Source of the DNA: Thermoplasmata archaeon
GTDB taxonomy: Archaea > Thermoplasmatota > E2 > DHVEG-1
Length of the DNA stretch: 7,983 nucleotides
Assembly: GCA_003649845.1 (NCBI GenBank)
Contig: QMTB01000061.1
Location: 1-7,983, forward strand
Direction of reading: 5' to 3'
Below the pieces are notes generated by a model, which saw only the letters and a list, made by a program, of their open reading frames with translations, was not told where the DNA came from and ran no database searches. Below are positions 6,201 through 7,983 of this stretch, piece after piece. The translations under genes were made by a program, and so were the position numbers. Numbering within the stretch: position 1 is the first letter of the stretch; the number at the start of each line of letters is the position of its first letter.

Positions 6201-6297
6201 ATGCACCTGATAAAGAAAGAGAGGTTTTTTAGGTTTTTGCTTAAATTCTAGTTTGATTTAGCTCAATTACGTTTTTCTCCACAAAATTTAAGGAAAA

Positions 6298-6306
6298 TTT
6301 TAAATA
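6298..6306 (+). promoter_or_regulatory. TATA box of the secreted-protein gene
   Basis: TTTTAAATA preceded by the BRE-like purine stretch GGAAAA. It places the transcript start near 6328, downstream of the ATG at 6321, so that upstream ATG would not be in the message. This decides the start at 6360. Confidence 0.6.
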
Positions 6307-6346
6307 AAAAGCAAGATATAATGTTTTTGAATAAAATAATTATAGT

Positions 6347-6351
6347 AGGAG
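6347..6351 (+). promoter_or_regulatory. Shine-Dalgarno deciding the start at 6360
   Basis: AGGAG lies eight bases before the ATG at 6360-6362. The earlier in-frame ATG at 6321 has no such site and would add 13 residues ahead of an otherwise normal signal peptide. Confidence 0.75.
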
Positions 6352-6359
6352 ACGATAGC

Positions 6360-7031
6360 ATGAAGGGAACAAACAAGAAAAAACTTATTATTGGTGTTGC
6401 AGCATTATTCATCAGTTTGGCATATATGCCAATGGTGATAGGGGCACCGATGGAGAAGGAGAATAAAACAACCATTAGATATGGTATACTAAACAGTGAC
6501 GGAACATTTGAACAGCAATCAGTAACCCTATCAGAGAGAGAACTAACAGATTTAATATCTAAACTAACGCGACTTATAAATCTTCTTCAAACATTTAATG
6601 GGGATTGGTCTATAATTGACTCACTTCTAAAGGGACATCCATTACTTCAGAAACTCTTGCAGTATCTATTGAGTTCAGACGTCCTTGGAAACAAAAAAAT
6701 AGTGGCAAGCTTTGGATTAGGACGAAGTTTTAATCCATTCAAAGAACTTAAAACATCCATCATGAGACCTTTTACATTCTGGCATTACTCTAATACAGTT
6801 GTATCAGAGCAGATACCTATCCCCAGTACAACTGTAATACTTGATCTAAATCCATTCAAGATATCGACCTTCAAAGGATTTCAGATAGGTTTCATGCTAA
6901 AATTCCGCGGATTTTACATATACATCCCAAGACAGCTACCTGAACAAAGTATAACTCTATTCATAGGGGTTACACCTTCTGTTTGGGCATTTGCCTTACC
7001 AGAAATGCCAACACCCCCACAGGGAAGCTAA
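6360..7031 (+). CDS. Secreted protein of unknown function
   Basis: A 223-residue protein. Residues 1-29 are a classical signal peptide: a Lys-rich start (KKK at 6-8), a hydrophobic core (about 9-27), and cleavage expected after VIGA. The mature part opens with TTIRYGILNSDGTFEQQ (37-53). A Leu-rich helical region follows (about 57-106: ERELTDLISKLTRLINLL, then repeated LL pairs), and then a probable beta-rich half (about 110-210) with FGLGRSFNPFKE (118-129), RPFTFWHYSN (136-145) and alternating hydrophobic strands. There is no cysteine, no lipobox and no C-terminal membrane anchor; the tail is Pro-rich (LPEMPTPPQGS). I do not recognise a named family and assign no function. It probably acts outside the cell or at the outer membrane face. 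It is transcribed away from the ribosomal operon from its own promoter, and an inverted repeat with T-tracts follows its stop. Confidence 0.8.
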   Translation: MKGTNKKKLIIGVAALFISLAYMPMVIGAPMEKENKTTIRYGILNSDGTFEQQSVTLSERELTDLISKLTRLINLLQTFNGDWSIIDSLLKGHPLLQKLLQYLLSSDVLGNKKIVASFGLGRSFNPFKELKTSIMRPFTFWHYSNTVVSEQIPIPSTTVILDLNPFKISTFKGFQIGFMLKFRGFYIYIPRQLPEQSITLFIGVTPSVWAFALPEMPTPPQGS

Positions 7032-7044
7032 TTAAAAACTTCCC

Positions 7045-7083
7045 ATCTACTTTCTATTTTTTAATTATTTTTATTAAGTAGAT
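7045..7083 (+). terminator. Inverted repeat with T-tracts after the secreted-protein gene
   Basis: ATCTACTT (7045-7052) pairs with AAGTAGAT (7076-7083). The loop between contains TTTTTT and TTTTT runs. It lies 14 bases after the stop codon. The T-tracts alone fit archaeal termination. Confidence 0.55.
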
Positions 7084-7190
7084 TTGATATCAATTAACTC
7101 ATAGCTAATTCAAAGTCTATTATATTCTTATATCTTTTATTTCTCAGATTTAAAAGAATAGAATCTAGTCAAAATTGTTTAATATCTAGC
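7084..7190. other. AT-rich spacer between two secreted-protein genes
   Basis: No gene is seen. It holds a 10-bp palindrome TTGATATCAA (7084-7093), T-rich stretches (about 7120-7145), and a weak AGATT/AATCT inverted pair near 7147-7165. None can be given a function. Confidence 0.4.
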
Positions 7191-7204
7191 ATGTAGATCT
7201 ACAT
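7191..7204. promoter_or_regulatory. 14-bp perfect palindrome, candidate operator
   Basis: ATGTAGATCTACAT is its own reverse complement. It lies immediately upstream of the TATA-like element of the next gene, where a dimeric helix-turn-helix regulator could block or assist TBP/TFB binding. No matching site was noticed elsewhere in the window. Confidence 0.45.
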
Positions 7205-7216
7205 AAAATTTATATT
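7205..7216 (+). promoter_or_regulatory. TATA region of the amidotransferase-like gene
   Basis: AAAATTTATATT fits an archaeal TATA box. A start about 25 bases downstream of its centre (near 7237) leaves a leader of about 15 bases that contains the Shine-Dalgarno at 7240-7246. Confidence 0.5.
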
Positions 7217-7239
7217 CTATATGAAACTATTTATTATAC

Positions 7240-7246
7240 GGGTGAG
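7240..7246 (+). promoter_or_regulatory. Shine-Dalgarno of the amidotransferase-like gene
   Basis: GGGTGAG lies five bases before the ATG at 7252 and supports that start. Confidence 0.7.
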
Positions 7247-7251
7247 TTTTT

Positions 7252-7983
7252 ATGCGTAGAAGTACTTGGCTATCCATAGGTTTGGTTCTACTGCTAATTA
7301 TACCCACTTTATCTCCTCTAACTACAGGTTTTCATTCAAGGAAAACAATTAAAGTAGCTTTTCTATGGCAGAAATGGGATATCCTCGATGTAGTCGCTAA
7401 AATTAATATGCAAATATACAGACATATATTGAAAAAAGCTGAAGATAGATATAATGTACGCTTTAAAATATATGAATTCTGGGATGCTTGGAATAAAGGA
7501 GATGTACAAAGCGGTAAACTCAGAAAACTAGGCATAGATACCATAGTAATGCCAGGTGGATTTGGCAGCTGGGATACCCCAAGGAAATATAGAAGAGAGA
7601 TTAAAAACTTTGTACGCAGAGGAGGAGGATTCTACGGCATATGCGGTGATTCAACATTCGGATCACTAGGTGTAATAAACCTACCATCAGGCTATAGATT
7701 CCCATTAAAAAGAATAACAGGCTCATGGTCCTTCACACCCATGCTAGGACTAGCAAACGTATACACAGACGCAACACCATTCTCACACATAATAAAACAC
7801 CCCTTATTCTTCACCAAACTAGATGCCTTTAGAACACTTAGATACCTACCTTTTTCTAGAGCTGCTATTAAGATTAAACATTCTAAATTAGATATACAAC
7901 AACCCTATGAAGGTAAATATATACGTGTTATGCTAGGAAACGCACCTCTAGTAGATGGACCACTACTCTTCAGACTATTCAAA
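7252..7983 (+). CDS. Exported protein with class I glutamine-amidotransferase-like (BPL_N-like) fold, 3' end outside window
   Basis: The frame is open from the ATG to the window end (244 codons visible). Residues 1-26 are a signal peptide (MRRSTW, hydrophobic core 7-20, then SPLTTG). The remainder begins with a strand KTIKVAFLW (31-39). IDTIVMPGGFGSWD (95-108) follows, then a helix REIKNFVRRGGGF (115-127) and YGICGDSTFGS (128-138). This is the class I amidotransferase pattern: the PGG oxyanion loop, a Gly-rich turn, and a nucleophile elbow with Cys131. The same arrangement occurs in the biotin-protein-ligase N-terminal-like (BPL_N) family, which usually has G-x-C-A/x-G-A; here it is G-I-C-G-D-S. 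A catalytic His, if present, should lie in the distal or missing part. Function and substrate are unknown; an extracellular or surface hydrolase or binding role is possible. Codon use changes abruptly inside the gene (about 7633-7827). Confidence 0.8.
   Translation, partial: MRRSTWLSIGLVLLLIIPTLSPLTTGFHSRKTIKVAFLWQKWDILDVVAKINMQIYRHILKKAEDRYNVRFKIYEFWDAWNKGDVQSGKLRKLGIDTIVMPGGFGSWDTPRKYRREIKNFVRRGGGFYGICGDSTFGSLGVINLPSGYRFPLKRITGSWSFTPMLGLANVYTDATPFSHIIKHPLFFTKLDAFRTLRYLPFSRAAIKIKHSKLDIQQPYEGKYIRVMLGNAPLVDGPLLFRLFK

Noticed and set aside
6154..6210. C/D-box sRNA candidate on the plus strand (TTGATGA near 6154 and CTGA at 6207-6210, with T-rich and A/G-rich flanks that can partly pair)
   Set aside because: There are no convincing C' and D' boxes between, box C starts with T instead of a purine, the closing stem has mismatches next to the boxes, and the interval overlaps the uL15 promoter region.
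5908..6210. 100-codon plus-strand open frame opposite uL15
   Set aside because: Its Ser/Thr/Phe-rich translation is the antisense of the Gly/Lys/Arg-rich uL15 gene.
6321..6359. Upstream ATG start for the secreted protein
   Set aside because: The predicted transcript start lies downstream of this ATG, no Shine-Dalgarno precedes it, and the ATG at 6360 has AGGAG at the right distance and gives a standard signal peptide.

Overview
This is an AT-rich archaeal window. The archaeal features are a Cbf5-type pseudouridine synthase, an EMC3/TMCO1-type DUF106 protein, an archaeal-type cytidylate kinase, archaeal SecY and uL15, TATA/BRE-like promoters with short or no leaders, and a class II tRNA-Ser without an encoded CCA. 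The long SecY (512 aa) and the secreted proteins suggest a euryarchaeal, perhaps Thermoplasmata-like lineage, but I cannot fix the taxon from the sequence.

Layout. (1) 1-996, plus strand: the end of an unidentified gene, then an ATP-cone plus PD-(D/E)XK endonuclease gene. Both look damaged: an apparent frameshift at an A6 run (88-93), no usable start codon behind a perfect Shine-Dalgarno site (157-173), and a frameshift near 702 best explained by loss of five bases. (2) 1131-1799, plus strand: a promoter and a lipoprotein with two PepSY-like halves. (3) 1826-6129, minus strand: a ribosomal/secretion operon read as uL15, secY, DUF106, cmk, cbf5, then tRNA-Ser(GGA). (4) 6298-7083, plus strand, divergent from the operon: a secreted protein of unknown function. 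(5) 7191-7983, plus strand: a 14-bp palindrome, a promoter, and a secreted protein with a class I glutamine-amidotransferase-like fold, cut by the window end.

How the genes fit together. The minus-strand operon combines ribosome assembly and membrane-protein biogenesis: uL15 (large subunit), SecY (translocon pore), DUF106 (Oxa1-superfamily insertase), CMP kinase, and Cbf5 (H/ACA-guided pseudouridylation), with a serine tRNA at its tail. Compared with the usual archaeal order (uL30-uL15-secY-adk-DUF106-cmk-eL14-cbf5), uL30, adk and eL14 are missing here. The two right-hand genes encode exported proteins, so the operon is flanked on both sides by envelope or extracellular genes.

I see no CRISPR array, no complete insertion sequence and no clear new defence system. 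The points most worth following are the clustered damage in the first 1 kb, the hairpin and repeats at 23-72, the palindrome at 7191-7204, and the abrupt synonymous-codon switch inside the last gene.
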